Of a stretch of 64,000 nucleotides of DNA, positions 28,090 to 40,748 are shown in pieces (the first letter of the stretch is position 1; each line of letters opens with the position of its first letter). The translations under genes and the position numbers were made by a program. The notes under the pieces were generated by a model. It saw only the letters and a list, made by a program, of their open reading frames with translations. It was not told the origin of the DNA and made no database searches. Source of the stretch: Fragum whitleyi (lineage: Eukaryota; Mollusca; Bivalvia; Cardiida; Cardiidae); assembly GCA_948146395.1 (NCBI GenBank), contig OX411548.1, positions 65,739,020-65,803,019 of the forward strand. Direction: 5' to 3'.

Positions 28090-30775
28090 GCCCAACAATC
28101 ATAATAGCTGTTTGAATTAAGTTCTATGAGCTGATTATTCTATATCAAATGAAAAAGCTGTAGGAATTCTGGTTCAGTAGAATTTTTAACAATTGTTAAA
28201 TTTACCACAAAGCACTACCCCCTTCCCTTGGGTCTCTGCCCCTGGTCACAAAACAATCATGACTATATCTATTTTGATTAAGTATATGAGCTGATGACTT
28301 ATGCCAAATTTAGAGCCTATAAGATTCCTATTTCATCATCAGAAGAAGGTTTAAAATTTCAAAATTGACCCGAATTCTACCCTCTCCCCTGCAATGCTTT
28401 TTACATGGTAGCCAAACATTCATGGTTATAGCTATGTAAAATAGGGTCTATGAGCTGATCATCTGTGTCAAATATAAAGGTTGTAGGGATTGTGGTTCAG
28501 AAGTAGAAGGTTATGGATTAAAAATATTTCAACAAAGTACTATCCCCCCCCCCCACTTCCCTAGTGGCTCTTCACCTGGTAGCCCAACAGTTATGATTTT
28601 CACTATTCTAATTATGGTCCATAAGCTGATCATCCTTGCCATTTTTAAAGTCTGTAGTGCACATGGTTTATTAGAAGAAGAAGGTTAAAGATTTAAGAAT
28701 TGCTCTGAAAAGCTACCTTTCCGCCCCCTGGTGCTCTGCACCTGGTGGCCAAACATTCATGATTTTAGCTATTTCAGATAGGGTCTATGATCTGATCATT
28801 CATGTCAAATATAAAGGCTGTAGGGATTCTGGTTCATCAGAAGAAGACAGTCAAAGATTTCAAAATTTTCAACGAAGCACCTGGTGACCCAACAGTCATG
28901 ATTTTAACTATTTTAAACAAGGTGCCAAATTGTCACAAGATACGCCCGTCACACTGCTTAGTATTAACTGGGGGTTAGAATAGAACTGAGGTTATTTTGA
29001 ATGAATATTTTACACCGCACTTCTCGTTTGTGAGATCTATGTAATCATAGTTTCATTATACTATGTACTTTACTTTGAGAGATATACTCCGGACAAACTT
29101 CAAGTCTGAAAAACAACAAAGGGCAATAACTCACAAAGTAAGCTGGGTAGAGTTATCTTTCTTGGGCAATGCACTCCATATTCATAAGAAGAATATAACT
29201 GCCATGTTTAAAGTCAATCGGACTTAAGGTGACAGTTATACTGTGGACAAAGAAGTGGACGCTGTCCAAATGCCGGGATGCCAAACATCACAGGTGATCT
29301 CAGAAAATAGGCCAGGTAGAATTATGGTAGCACTGCACTCCCCCTTGATGACATCTATACACCCATGAAGTTTCATGATCCTAGCTATTATACTTTTAGA
29401 GATATACTCCGGACAAGATTCTAGTATGAAAATCAACAATGGGCAATAACTCAAAAAATAGGCCAGGTAGAATTATGGTTCTTGTACACTGCACTCCCCC
29501 TTGATGACATCTATACACCCATGAGGTTTCATGATCCTAGCTATTATACTTTTACAGATATACTCCGGACAAGATTCAAATCAGAAAAACAACAAAGGGC
29601 AATAACTCAAAAAATAGGCCAGGTAGAGTTATGGTTCTTGAGCACTGCACACCCCTTGGTGAGATCTATACACCCATGACGTTTCATGATCCTAGCTTTT
29701 ATACTTTCAGAGATATACTCCGGACAAGATTCTAGTATGAAAAACAACAAAGGACAATAACTCAAGAAATAGGCCAGGAAGTTATGGTTCTTTGGCACTG
29801 CACTCCCCCTAGGTGAGATCTATACACCCATGCAGTTTCATAATCCTAGCTTTTATACTTTAAGAGATATACTCCGGACAAGATTCAAGTCTAAAAAACA
29901 ACAAAGGGCAATAACTAAAACAATAGGCCAGGTAAATTATGGTTCTTGTGCACTGCATTCGGTAATGATGAGAAGAATACAATTGCCAAGTTTGGAGTCC
30001 ATCAGACTTCAAGTGACAGAGTTATGCTCTGGACAAAGAAGTGGACGCCGCCGGACGCCCGGACACCACGGGTGATCCCATAATACGTCCCGTCTTCCAC
30101 GGGCGTATAATAAGGTTTACAAGCTGATTATCTATGCCAATTTTCAAGTCTGTAGGGCTCCTGGTTCCAAAGAAGAAGAAGGTTTAAGTTTACAAAATTT
30201 ACCCAAAGTACTACCCCTCCCCCCTGGTGCTCTGCACCTGGTGGCCCAACAAATATGATTTTGGCTATTTGAATTCAGGTCTATGAACTGATCATCAATG
30301 CCAATTTTCAAGTCTGTAGGGCTCCTGGTTCCAAAGAAGAAGAATGATAAGATTACAAAATTTACCCAAAGTACTACCCCCTCCCCCCTGGTGCTGCGCA
30401 CCTGGTGGCCCAACAGATATGATTTTAGCTATTTTAATTCAGGTCTATGAACTGATCATCCATGCCAAAGTTTAAGTCTCTTTGACTCCTGGTTGAGAAG
30501 AAGAAGAATTTTTAAGATTTTCTTAAAATTTCACCTTTGGTTGCCATAGCAACCAGGTTTTTTTATGGATTTCGATTCTTTTACCTATTTTGGAAGGGGA
30601 CCACCTAAGGAACATTTCTGAAAAATTTGGTGTTAATTGGCCAAGTAGTTTAGGAGAATGTTGTTTAAAGAAATTGTTGACAGACGTCGGACCACGACCG
30701 ACGGCTGACAATTGACGGCCGGACGAAAGGTGATCAGAATAGCTCACATGAGCACTTCGTGCTCATGTGAGCTAA
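28090..30775 (+). mobile_element. Right part of Helitron-like element
   Basis: Repeated units with GGCCCAACA.TCATGATTTT, TATGA.CTGATCATC and CTGTAGGG.TTCTGGTTC continue from 21981. The 3' end is GACGGCCGGACGAAAGG then the perfect hairpin CATGAGCACTTCGTGCTCATG and AGCTAAAAA. A further element is nested at 28933-30112. Confidence 0.75.
28933..30112 (+). mobile_element. Nested Helitron-like element, ~155-bp units
   Basis: Starts CACAAGATACGCCCGTC and ends with TCTTCCACGGGCGTATAATAA, so the ends share GATACGCCCGT / ACGGGCGTAT as an inverted pair. About five units contain GATATACTCCGGACAAG, CAACAAAGGGCAATAACTC and CACTGCACTCCCCCTTG. Chance ORFs in the units are not genes. Confidence 0.75.
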
Positions 30776-31019
30776 AAAGAAGATATTGACTGTAATTAGC
30801 AATTTAGCCATTTCCCACATTTTGTACAAATAGGTTTGTTTCTTTAAAAGTCATATCTACATTTCCATGTTTCAATATAGACAAGTCCATAATTTTGAAA
30901 ACTGGAAAGGGTTGGCTAAACCTTGTGATAATAAACATGAAATCAACATCAAGATAGCAATATGTCAGATTGGTCCAAACTCTCAGAAGTTGTGTATAAG
31001 CAAGCAACTTATTTAACAA

Positions 31020-31330
31020 TACACAGTCGATATTGCTCGAGCAACCACATCTATTAAGCGACCAATTTTATTAAGCAACCACCATAAAACATCCCCTCGC
31101 CGTAAGCAAAATCTCTGAAAAAGAATACATTCTTAAATAAGATAGGTTATTTTAAAATCTTATGTTGTTGGAACCCATTAGAATCGTCTCAATAAGACGA
31201 TTCTAATGGGTTCAAACATCATAGGATTCAGTTCTACTTGATCGACAATCTGTAAATGCTATCAAAATAAACTCTCACATTTATCATGGTATTTCGTAAT
31301 AAGTGGCCATTCCCATAAACAGCCGTTTTT
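31020..31330. repeat. pogo-like MITE remnant with inner hairpin
   Basis: Begins ACAGTCGATATTGCTCGAGC with AAGCGACCAA and AAGCAACCACC, and ends with TTTTTTGGTGGTCCCATAAG. The hairpin at 31171-31213 has perfect 19-bp arms (GAACCCATTAGAATCGTCT). Confidence 0.55.
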
Positions 31331-31464
31331 TGGTGGTCCCATAAGCTTATTACAAGCTTTACTATATGTATAAAAAGATTTCTCAAATATCGACAGCATA
31401 GAAATTCACCTGTTTTAAGCAAGAGCATGTTTCATAATCAACCATGTTTGGTCATGGCTTTACC

Positions 31465-31818
31465 CAGGGGTGTGGAAATACAAATTCTCTCCACTTGTCC
31501 ATGGACAAGTTAAAGTCTATTTCCTACCTGTCCAAGATCAAAATTAACTTGTCCACCAATAATGGATAGATCGATATAGAGAAACCATTGTTTTAATGAA
31601 GAAAATGCTGGCTTGCAGCATTTTTTTTCATTAAAGACAATATTTTCTACCCTTTTATACCAACATTAGGATAATTTTTTCTCCTAGATTTTTTAGTACT
31701 GTTCCAAAATTTGCTCTGGTAGTTACTTGTCCACGGACAAGTGGCCTAGAAAAATGTACTTGCCCACAAGTGGAAATGCCCATGTCAGACAAGTCAGGCA
31801 TGGGATTTCAAACCCCTG
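31465..31818. mobile_element. hAT-like MITE, family CAGGGGTGTGGAA, copy 1
   Basis: 354 bp. The inverted ends CAGGGGTGTGGAAATAC and CAGGGGTTTGAAATCCC are flanked by CTTTACC at 31458-31464 and 31819-31825. Contains repeated ACTTGTCC/GGACAAGT and the inner hairpin GAAGAAAATGCT. Confidence 0.85.
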
Positions 31819-32226
31819 CTTTACCCATTACCACAAAACACATCTTTTTTCAGCTCTAAAGAAAAGAGTGTCAGAAAACAATGTGAAAATCCAAGAAATA
31901 TTTTGCAATGCTCAATTTATTCATTTTTTCACATTATTTTCTACCTTAAAGGACAGGGATACTAGAAAATCAATTTGAAATTGTCGACTGCAGCTTTCTT
32001 TGAATCTGGACCTGTCTTAATCTATGTTGTTTATGGTTAACTTGATATACCCATTCGGAACATCACTTGGCCATTTCCCTAAACTGCAACAGACCTCGGA
32101 TGTATATAAGGCCAATAGGCATGTAACAAAATTGTGCATTTTGTTAGGCGAAAACAGTGTAAGAAAAAACTAGCGCGGGAGCAACTGGCCCTATCTTTAA
32201 ATTCATATTTTTTACAGTAAATAACA

Positions 32227-32286
32227 GCTGAAAAATCTTAATTTTTGAGAATGACAAATCATTCTCAAAAATTAAGATTTTTCAGC
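32227..32286. repeat. Perfect 27-bp-arm hairpin
   Basis: Arms at 32227-32253 and 32260-32286 (GCTGAAAAATCTTAATTTTT...) around a 6-nt loop, the same design as 907-970 but a different sequence. Confidence 0.85.
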
Positions 32287-32701
32287 CATAATATGTAAGA
32301 ATCTATTATATTCTAAGGATATTTTTATAAGGAAACGATGGTTTCACATCAGTGACTTAAAGGAGTAGCGTTCGCAACGTCGAATGTTTTCACCCAAACT
32401 TTCGAGGGGTAACGCTATTTTAACTGACGGCATCGAGTTTTTCCAAGAGTATCCTGTAATATTTAAAAATAGTCTGTCTATGTACATCCGAGGTTGATAG
32501 TGAGATTGGCCGAGTGGTGTTCCGAATGTCAACATACCTAGACGTTTCCATGTCATTAGTCTTGAAATCTTCTCCTCCCTCTGCCATATTTAACTTCAGC
32601 TAAGTAATGACTTCAGGCTACAAAAGAATTAATAGTGGTTTTTTTTTCAAGGTTATAAATGCTAACAGACATTAAAATTCAAATTTTCCTTAGAACTGAA
32701 A

Positions 32702-33086
32702 AGGGGTTAACACTAACACCAGTCCTCAGGCCCGAGAACCTGTGGATTTAAAGGAGGACTGGTTGAAAGAACCATGTTGCAGGTCCTTCAGGCCTGTAAG
32801 TAATGGCCATATCATTTCTAATTTTCCAGTACCTTTTCCCTTATTTTGCTTTTCCAATGATAATATTTTCATTATCCTATGGAAATTATTGAGGGAAAAG
32901 AAGAAAATGCTTGTCACAAGCAATTTCAACTTTTTCCCCAATGTTTTTCTTCAAATTTGCTCCTAAATTGCTTAATAATATCCATAGTTTTCTCAGAGGA
33001 CCTGTTTTCATCAGGGAGGACCCGTAAGATTGATAACTAACAGGTCATTTAGGCTTGTGGCAATAAGTAATTAGTGTCGAACCCTG
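32702..33086. mobile_element. hAT-like MITE, family GGGTTAACACTAA
   Basis: The left end AGGGGTTAACACTAACACC and inverted right end CAGGGTTCGACACTAA are related. GGTCCTTCAGGCCTG and AGAAGAAAATGCTTGTC / GACAAGC-type inner hairpin. No clean target duplication. Confidence 0.65.
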
Positions 33087-33227
33087 TACCTATTAAATTT
33101 TAATGCCAAAATCAATCAAAAAGGTGCAATACTAGGAAAACAAGCCCCCCCCCCCCCCCCTATTTGTACAAGTATGTTGAATTCCCCTGTACAGAAAAGT
33201 GACTGCTCAACTCAGCCCATCGGCAAC

Positions 33228-33624
33228 CAGGGGTTGACACTAACTCCTGAGATTAAGGAGTCAATTGGACTCCTATCCCATGAAATCAAGCAGTCCAAGC
33301 TCAACGTAAGGAGTCAGAATCTTCATAATGGAGAACATTGTGGAAAAGAAGAAATTGCTTGTTATTGGCACAATGTTTGTCCAAATAAGATTTTTTTCTA
33401 AAAACACTTCAGGATGCAAGTAAATGTTTTGTTCAACAACTTTTGTAGTGAAAATATCTACAGTTTTGGCAAGTGTTAGAAAGGACACTGTTCTGTGCAT
33501 TTGTTTTCAAAATATTCTCATATGACCCTTGGAGTTCATTGGACTCCTTATTTGCAAGTTGAAGGAGTCCCAAGTGGTAAACAGGAGTCTCAGACTCCCA
33601 GACTCCCCTTAGTGTCAAAGCCTG
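33228..33624. mobile_element. hAT-like MITE, family GGGTTGACACTAA
   Basis: The left end CAGGGGTTGACACTAACTCC and inverted right end CAGGCTTTGACACTAAGGGG are flanked by GGCAAC (33222-33227 and 33625-33630). AAAAGAAGAAATTGCTTG inner motif and repeated GGAGTC. Confidence 0.75.
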
Positions 33625-33849
33625 GGCAACTCAGCCCAAGGTCCTTATAACCTTCTTATTTTTGATTATTTGTTCAGCATTTTTATCAATAATACAAAAA
33701 AAAATCAATCCTTTTTTAGTTCTGAGGAAATTTACGTATTCAACAGAAAATTAAAAAGTTAAATTGAAATTTAAGGATCATACTTATAATGGTAGATAAT
33801 CAAGCAATGATTCAATAAGATATTATTAAAAAGACAAAATATATATCGA

Positions 33850-33910
33850 GGGGTCAGCGACGTAAGTACCTATAAATATATAGGCACTTTCAATAGTCTT
33901 GTGCTTGCCC
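33850..33910. mobile_element. Palindromic mini-element H, worn
   Basis: GGGGTCAGC, AAGTACCTATA and TATAGGCACTTTCAATAG with TGCTTGCCC at the end. Confidence 0.65.
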
Positions 33911-34129
33911 TTTGATATGTTTAAAAAAATAATGATAAACCCAGTAAGGTATGACAGCATCATTTGCACAAAACTAGTACATATTTTAGGAAATATAATC
34001 TATGTTACTAGTCTAACCTTTGTCATGCTGAATAAATTTTGGCTAAAAATTTTCATCGAAATCAAAGCACAAAAAGCAATGAAATTACCAACTGAATCTC
34101 AATTTTTATTTGAAAAACTAAATCCATTG

Positions 34130-34260
34130 ACAATTCTGTTTGAAAGTGAGTAGCAGGTGGTGTAGACCAACATCAGACTGCACATAGGTGCAGGCTGATC
34201 TTTGTCTATACCTCCTGTTAAAACAGTAATATTCCGGGTTCAGCATGACTAGTGTTAATG
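34130..34260. repeat. Repeat family M (CATGCTGAACCCG)
   Basis: CAGACTGCACATAGGTGCAG and CGGGTTCAGCATGACTAG. Similar segments occur at 42405-42520, 55790-55890, 60955-61045 and 62600-62720. Each pairs a CAGACTG half with a CAGGCTGATCT-type half. Confidence 0.5.
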
Positions 34261-34497
34261 TTTACGTCCAGGTGTCTTTTGATCAATTCCTGATCCTTAA
34301 TTTTCTTTGTCAATAATGAGTCATTCAAAACCTTTGCATCTACAGGTGCATCCGGACTACTGAGGAATTGTTTTGCAGTTACTGTCTTTGCTGTCCTATG
34401 CAATAGCTTTTGGACCTTTCTATCTTTATATACTACCTAACTCCCCTTTCAGGTTTTACTGGCAGGTCTGTCTGTGCTGGAATAAAGACTTCTTTCT

Positions 34498-34738
34498 AGT
34501 TCAATTGCGTTGAAAGCTAAAGCTTATAGAATCACTCTCAAATACTCAATCCTGAATGATGATTTCACATCCCTGAGAAAAAGGCAGCAGTTTAAACCCA
34601 ATTTTACAGCTGGGTGAACTGGGGCTGGCTATCAAGTGTTTTGCCCATGAACACACCCAGCAACAGTGAGTGGGGCTTGAACCACAGACCTCCAGGTCAC
34701 AGTTAGAGTGCATTTACCACTAGGCAACCTAGGCAGTC
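34498..34738 (-). mobile_element. tRNA-derived SINE (family B), second copy
   Basis: Matches 4048-4316: AAGCTTATAGAATCACTCT, TTTTACAGCTGGGTGAACTG and AGTGCATTTACCACTAGGC. No clear target duplication. Confidence 0.8.
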
Positions 34739-34839
34739 GTGACTTATGAGTTTGCTTTGAAAAGAAATTCATCCTATGATGCTGCCACAAGTGTGTCTTG
34801 TGCAAAACAGAATGAATAAAGTAAATCAGGGCGTAAAAG

Positions 34840-35165
34840 TATGTCTGACATAGGACTCATAAAAAACAACCCCATTGATACTAGCATGGCGCTCAAACTG
34901 AGCGGGCACTTGGTCATGAGTCTACCCACTGTCAATCACTACACTCCTCCCCCTTTCAACCAATTGTAGCCGCTTCCAAACCGCTCACATATGGCAAAAC
35001 CCAGGGCTCTCCCTTTATTTCAGACACCATTAAAGTAAATCAGGGCAGATAAGTATGCCTGACATCGGACTCGAACCCAGCAAGGGCTCTCTACAAACTG
35101 AGCTGGCTGGGGACCTGTCCATTACTGAGTCTACCCACTGTCGATCACTACATGATTTACATGCT
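34840..35165 (-). repeat. tRNA-like SINE (family D), two partial copies
   Basis: On the minus strand the second copy has CCAGCTCAGTTTGTAGAGAG and GGGTTCGAGTCCGATGTCAG, A- and B-box-like blocks. The first copy shares GTCTACCCACTGTC.ATCACTA and a worn head. Confidence 0.6.
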
Positions 35166-35761
35166 TATCATGCTGTTGGCAGTTGCTTTATTAGATTAGT
35201 TTAAAGAGCAATAACGCGAGAGTCCAAGGAAAAAAGGTTCAACTTCCCTGCCGCTGACACTTCTTTTTTCTGTTTTACTTGTAAAGGGACGGATTAAATG
35301 GAGCATAATTTCAGTTCCATTCTAATATGGGTGTAGTTACGACATTTTTGTCTTCTTCCAAATATCCTTGATACTTTGATCCCCCTTCCTCTTGATCAAT
35401 AATTACTTTACCACTCAAGTTGAAAATAATGCAGCAAATGACATAAAAGTCCTGATTTTTCTTGGGTCAACCCTCTTTCTTTCCTCTTGAAAGTTGACAA
35501 AAACTCGAATCGTATGCATTTAAAGGATAAAACCCGAGTTTCCGAATACGGTATTGAATCTTCAGCCTGAAAAGGTAGAAAATTATCACTTGATGTAAAC
35601 AAGCAGCTGTCAAACGAAATTGGCATTTAGATATTATTTATTTTTACCGTAAAATGCATTTATCTTTTTGCATTATTGAAGAAATACATACGCTTATGTA
35701 CCTGCGATGCAATTATCATGACTTGAATACTCTCACGTATTTTGTTCAAGTGATTGACCGG
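35166..35761. other. Unassigned intergenic sequence
   Basis: No gene or clear repeat recognised. Confidence 0.4.
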
Positions 35762-35769
35762 CCTTTCTT

Positions 35770-37982
35770 GGGTGCCAGTCAACTCGATCCTCAGTCAACT
35801 CGTTCCTCAGTCAACTCGTAGTGATTTTGGTCAACTCGTTCCCCAAAATTGGTCAACTCGTTCCCCAATCGATTTTTCCTCGGTCAACTCGTTCCCCGAA
35901 AATTTTCTAATTTTCACTGGATATTTCAACGGACGTTTTTGTACAAAAAAATAATTAGGAACGTGTTATTCTATTGCAATTTTAATATTATTTTATTGAA
36001 AATCGATATTCGGCATTTAATTAGCCCTTTACCATACTACCAGAATGTATTTTTTCAACGAAGATACATTTAAGTAAATCTCGCATTTGACTGGAGATTT
36101 CAACGGAGTTTATTGTACACAATAAGTTAGGGGTGATTTTTTTTTTTAATTTTTCTTTTTTTTAAATAATTATATGGAAAAACTATTGTCTTCCATTAAT
36201 TAGCCCATTAACAAATTACCAGAATATATATTTTTAAATAAAAAAAAAACAAAGGAAACGAAAATTTAATATTAAATGTTTTATATCGTCGGCTACGTTC
36301 TATAAGGACGAACCCAGGAAAAGCCTACTTTTCAGGAGAAGGAAAAAACTTATTATCTTTTTACCTATAAACACTAGTACAACAATTTTGGTCGAAAACA
36401 TCTTAGATCAAATCACTATATATATTATCTGCCGTCATAAATATTAAATTTTGTCTCAATAATGAGTTATTTAAGAAAAACAACAAAAAAATCGTCAAGT
36501 ACGTCATTTTTTCACTTAATTTTTACGGAACAAAATGCCGTATAGGCAAAAAAAGGCATAAAAGATAAATGCATGAAAAAAACTAATTAAATTTGATGTT
36601 ATATAAGATATAGGACAAATCGCCTGTAAAAAAAATTCTTTTCGGGTGCAAACGAGACCCCGAAATCCGTTGAGTGAGACGTTTCTCAAAAAAAATGAAA
36701 AACGCATATAACAATTTTTATGTATGTAATTGAGACACACGAAATATATGGCCTGGGTAAAGGCTGTCTTCTTTTTCAAACTGATCTTTAAAAATAAACT
36801 TTTATCATAAGGAAACATGAATAATTATCAAATTTGTCAATACGTCATTTTCGAACTTCACTTTTCGACCACTTCCGGTGCGAAAATGACGTATCTTATA
36901 AGTTCAAGAAGCTTTTTTGGGGGGATACGATTAGCTATCAGGTCCAGCATTTTCGCAAAAGACGCGGGAATATCATATGTGTGCGAAAACGCAATAAAAG
37001 AAAAAATGGAATTTTGCATATACGTCCTTATAGAACGGAGCCGACGATATGTAAAACTCGTAAAGTGGGGTTAGATATGGGTTTTTGGTGTTGTTATGAT
37101 AAATTTCTTTTTTAATTAAAAACTTGTCATGCTGAATCCGGACTTTTCTCAATAAAACATATGATCTGTTCTCCAGAAAACCTGTCTAAATGACGTCACA
37201 TTACTTAGTTACTTTTGCGTTTTGCGCGATAGACAGGTAGACAGACATGAATTTATTTGGGGAAAACAACATTTTCTCTTGATTAACGATAAACAACTAA
37301 CTTTCCTGGAGAGCGAATCATATATTTTCATCATGACAATATTCAATGGCTTTGTTGCAAAAAAACAGCGGCAAAACATCAAAGGTAATTGATACTACAA
37401 TCTTATTCACACCATTAATGATCATCATTTAACCATCATTTTTTTCTTTCTTTTCCAAATCCAACAGTATCTTTATAATATTTTCTATCTATGTTTTTCG
37501 TCTTGTGTCCTGACGGATAACCAAAAATTTTGAAAAAAAAAAAAAAAAAAAAAAGAAAGAAATACATGTATAGGATTGTTAAAAAATATTTTATTTTTTT
37601 GTTTCGCCATTAATTTTAATATGTTTTAAACCAGTATTCTTTTTTATATATAAATTTTCAGCTAATATTCAATCAGTTTTCCGGGGAATATCGGAGGGTT
37701 AAATCGGTCTTATAATTTTAGGTTAAAAGTTAACTATCATAAATTTTGCATTGTTTTTTTATAAGACATTATCAAAATATCTTATTTTGATTACTTTAAC
37801 CAATTCAAAAGAAAAAAATATATAAAATTATTTCAAATAGATATCATTATTTTCGGGGAACGAGTTGACCGAGGAAAAATCGATTGGGGAACGAGTTGAC
37901 CAATTTTGGGGAACGAGTTGACCAAAAACGCCACGAGTTGACTGAGGAACGAGTTAACTGAGGAACGAGTTGACTGTAAGCC
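35770..37982. mobile_element. 2.2-kb DNA transposon with GTCAACTCGTTCC subterminal repeats
   Basis: Flanked by an exact 8-bp duplication CCTTTCTT (35762-35769 and 37983-37990). The 17-bp ends GGGTGCCAGTCAACTCG and GGCTTACAGTCAACTCG match at 13 positions. About 130 bp at each end repeats GTCAACTCGTTCC five or six times in inverted arrangement. Interior has a tandem pair (about 35906-36075 and 36090-36250) and a nested inverted pair. No transposase ORF. 8-bp duplications occur in hAT, P, Merlin and others; I leave the superfamily open. Confidence 0.88.
36283..37055. mobile_element. Nested foldback inside the 2.2-kb element
   Basis: ATCGTCGGCTACGTTCTATA at 36286 and the complement of TATAGAACGGAGCCGACGAT at about 37030 are inverted ends with one difference. 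Inner AGTACGTCATTTTT and AATACGTCATTTTCG recur. Short ORFs inside look random. Confidence 0.7.
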
Positions 37983-37990
37983 CCTTTCTT

Positions 37991-39093
37991 TACCGTAGTT
38001 TCCTGACAGGCTCAAAGGGAGAAATTTAAGCCTTAAGGAAGTTCGCTCGGCTCTTTTCTACTGTTACACTTATCTTTAATTCTGATTATTTATAAAGATC
38101 TTAATGTTTTTCTCCGATTTTTCAAAAGAAAAAATGGGGCCACCGTTTTTTTCCCGGAGCCGTATTAGCGCATTTGAGTTCTTGCCTTTAAATTTCTTTA
38201 AAAAATACATCATTGATTTGAAAATATTAATTTTGGAAAAATGAATATTTTGAGAGCAACTGAGTAATGTTTTAGTTAAAAACGATAACCCACTCAACTT
38301 AACTTTTAAAATAATAGGGTTTTAATGAAGCCAAAGAAAAATATGACATCTTTATTCGGTCCTAAACGAAACTATTTTTCTTTTAATATTGGGGGCTACC
38401 AATAATTACTTCACAGTAATATAAGAATTGTTTGACTATTAAACTTTTTCTTTTATATTTTCTACTCTCAATATAAATTTGTGACATGATAAGAATATTT
38501 AGGTATGATGAAAAAAAAGTTGGGATCACAGTCTTATTTTTTCTTCATATTTTGACCTATTTATTAAAATAAAGGGAGGTAATTCACACAAAAAAAATGG
38601 AATTTCAAAACATGTTTTTATATATTGAAAATAGCAAATTTGCTGGTATTTTGGTGCGGGGATATGAGGTAGGGGTTCGTTTTCCCACTTTCATAAGTTT
38701 TATTTGCTTTTGAAAAATAAGCAATGGCTTATGTTTTCTTAGACTGGTGCTACTGTCCCCCGTTTATGATAGTCGACAGTGGAACCAGTCTAGTCGTTAT
38801 ATCATTAAAGTCTAAAATCACAAAAAAATGTATTTATATATATATAATTTTCAAATTTATACATTTTTTGTGAGTTTTGTCAACTTTATATGCAGCTCTA
38901 TCCAAAAATATAGTTTGAAATTTGATAATTTGAAAACGATCACACAAACCCAAACTTTTTTTTTAATAGCGGAAAATCCAAAACCGGATGAGCGGACGTC
39001 CTTAAGATGGCTTAGATGCTAAAGTCACATTAAAAACGGCAAAGCCAACAAATCTGCGATCCCTATCTATCATTGGCTGCCCATTAAGTAAAC
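37991..39093. other. Unassigned; hairpin at 38738-38792
   Basis: No gene. TTAGACTGGT...CCACTGTCGACTATC-type inverted sequence forms a hairpin at 38738-38792. AT-rich otherwise. Confidence 0.45.
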
Positions 39094-40748
39094 AAGATGC
39101 CCAAGAGGACCCTATCGCTCACCTGACTTTCAAATATATCAATTAGAAACTCTGTTAGATATGGAAGTTTACAAGGAAACTTGAGAAGGGTCAAAAGATG
39201 GACAGAAAAGTCAGTTTAAGTGTATGCTATTGCTCATTCACAAGAATTAGGTTTGCAGTGTCGCGCATTTTTAATTGCCTAAAATCTATTTTATGTGGTC
39301 AATTGTTGCTTAAAACGATAGACCTCCATGAACTTAGTTTATGTTCACCAAGAAAATAATGGTGATTGACGTTTTGGAGTCAAGAGATGTGATTATATGC
39401 GCATTTTATAATTTTAGATACTGTCGCTTATTCAATTAGTAATGCATTCTAGTAAGCATACATTAAGCAGATATATGCCTATGTTTAGAACAGTTATATT
39501 CTCTCTAATAAAATGTACAATTGTCCTTTATCTCTAGAAAACGCACCATGCACTGTAGGCTAATGGTCAATTTCAACAATTATTGAACCAGACCCTGGTG
39601 TAGCCAAAAAAAGCAATTACATGTATAGTGTAATCTTCGACATCGAGGCATTCAAGAGGCCAAATCGATGGAAAAGCACACTAAAATTGAACCGTTTCTA
39701 TTCCTAAGCATGCTGAATTTATGCTTAAAAAAAAAACAAAAAAAGTTTCTTTATTATTACAAAAACAATGACACAGAAATCTGTATACCAGTTCATTCAG
39801 ATAATGGGTCTTCTTGCAATGAATTAAGGTAAACTTCGATAATAGATCATTTGGTGTATTTTACAACAGAATTATAACGTATGAGAGCATCAAAACCTGT
39901 AACATAACAAGTATAAACTATTATCATCGAGAAATGTTGCATAACGTCTATTGTTAATTATTCTCTTAAATGGTGCGTTTTGTAATAATCGAGACCGTAA
40001 TATTAGATACCAAATTTTTACACTTACACTATACTTGTGTTGGTACTTTACTTCAATATAAACAAAACACACGACATGGTGTAAGAATAAAAATTCGATT
40101 TTGAAGATATTTGACATATTTCTCGCTCTTATATAATTAGTGTTTTGTATACTTAAAAGTTATAGTAAAATCGAAGTTTGACTGGGAAATCTTTGCATTG
40201 TATACTATAGCGTCTTTGTGAAACTGTAATCTTCCCTACTGTGTAAATTGGGAAGAAAATGCATATACCAAAAGTAATGGAAAATCTTTGTGAGTGGATC
40301 AACCAAGATTTACTTTGAGTATTAGTATTTAACTATAGATAAATTGATTTGCGTTTTATATTAAAAACCCCAAGATTTTCAAAAGGCTGCTTGCAATAAG
40401 TTTTGTATTCAGATTTTCACGCCATTTTTGAAAAATTATATTCTAGGAAACCATTTCTTTGAAAGAGTCAGATAATTTTTCAATCAAGCATGATTTTATA
40501 TGCAATTTAGTAGCTTTTTGGGCTATGGATCATTTATTAATCCACATAAGATAATTCATGTGTAACCCTTGAGAATTTAAGCAGAAAATCACAAATTCTA
40601 AAATGTTAGCGTGCACGTTGAAAATCAAAGTGTAAATCGGTTAATATGAAAAGTTTATATTGTTAAGGGATGTCACCGACGCTTTAATATCAGAGAAAAA
40701 TCTTTTTCCTTAAAGGGAATACAGCTACAAAAATATAAATAAACAGAA
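39094..40748. other. Helitron-like 5' end followed by unassigned sequence
   Basis: 39094-39130 reads AACAAGATGCCCAAGAGGAC then CTATCGCTCACCTGA, the usual start of the element class, but no tandem units follow. The rest has no credible gene. Confidence 0.45.

Noticed and set aside
29236..30075. ORFs in the GATATACTCCGGACAAG region
   Set aside because: They are repeat-unit translations on both strands with no conserved start.
34217..34430. Minus-strand ORF with protein-like composition (includes LSSPDAPVDAKVLNDSLLTK)
   Set aside because: No acceptor with a pyrimidine tract, a stop just upstream, and its 3' end runs into repeat M. I do not recognise the product. It could be a decayed exon, but support is too weak to annotate.
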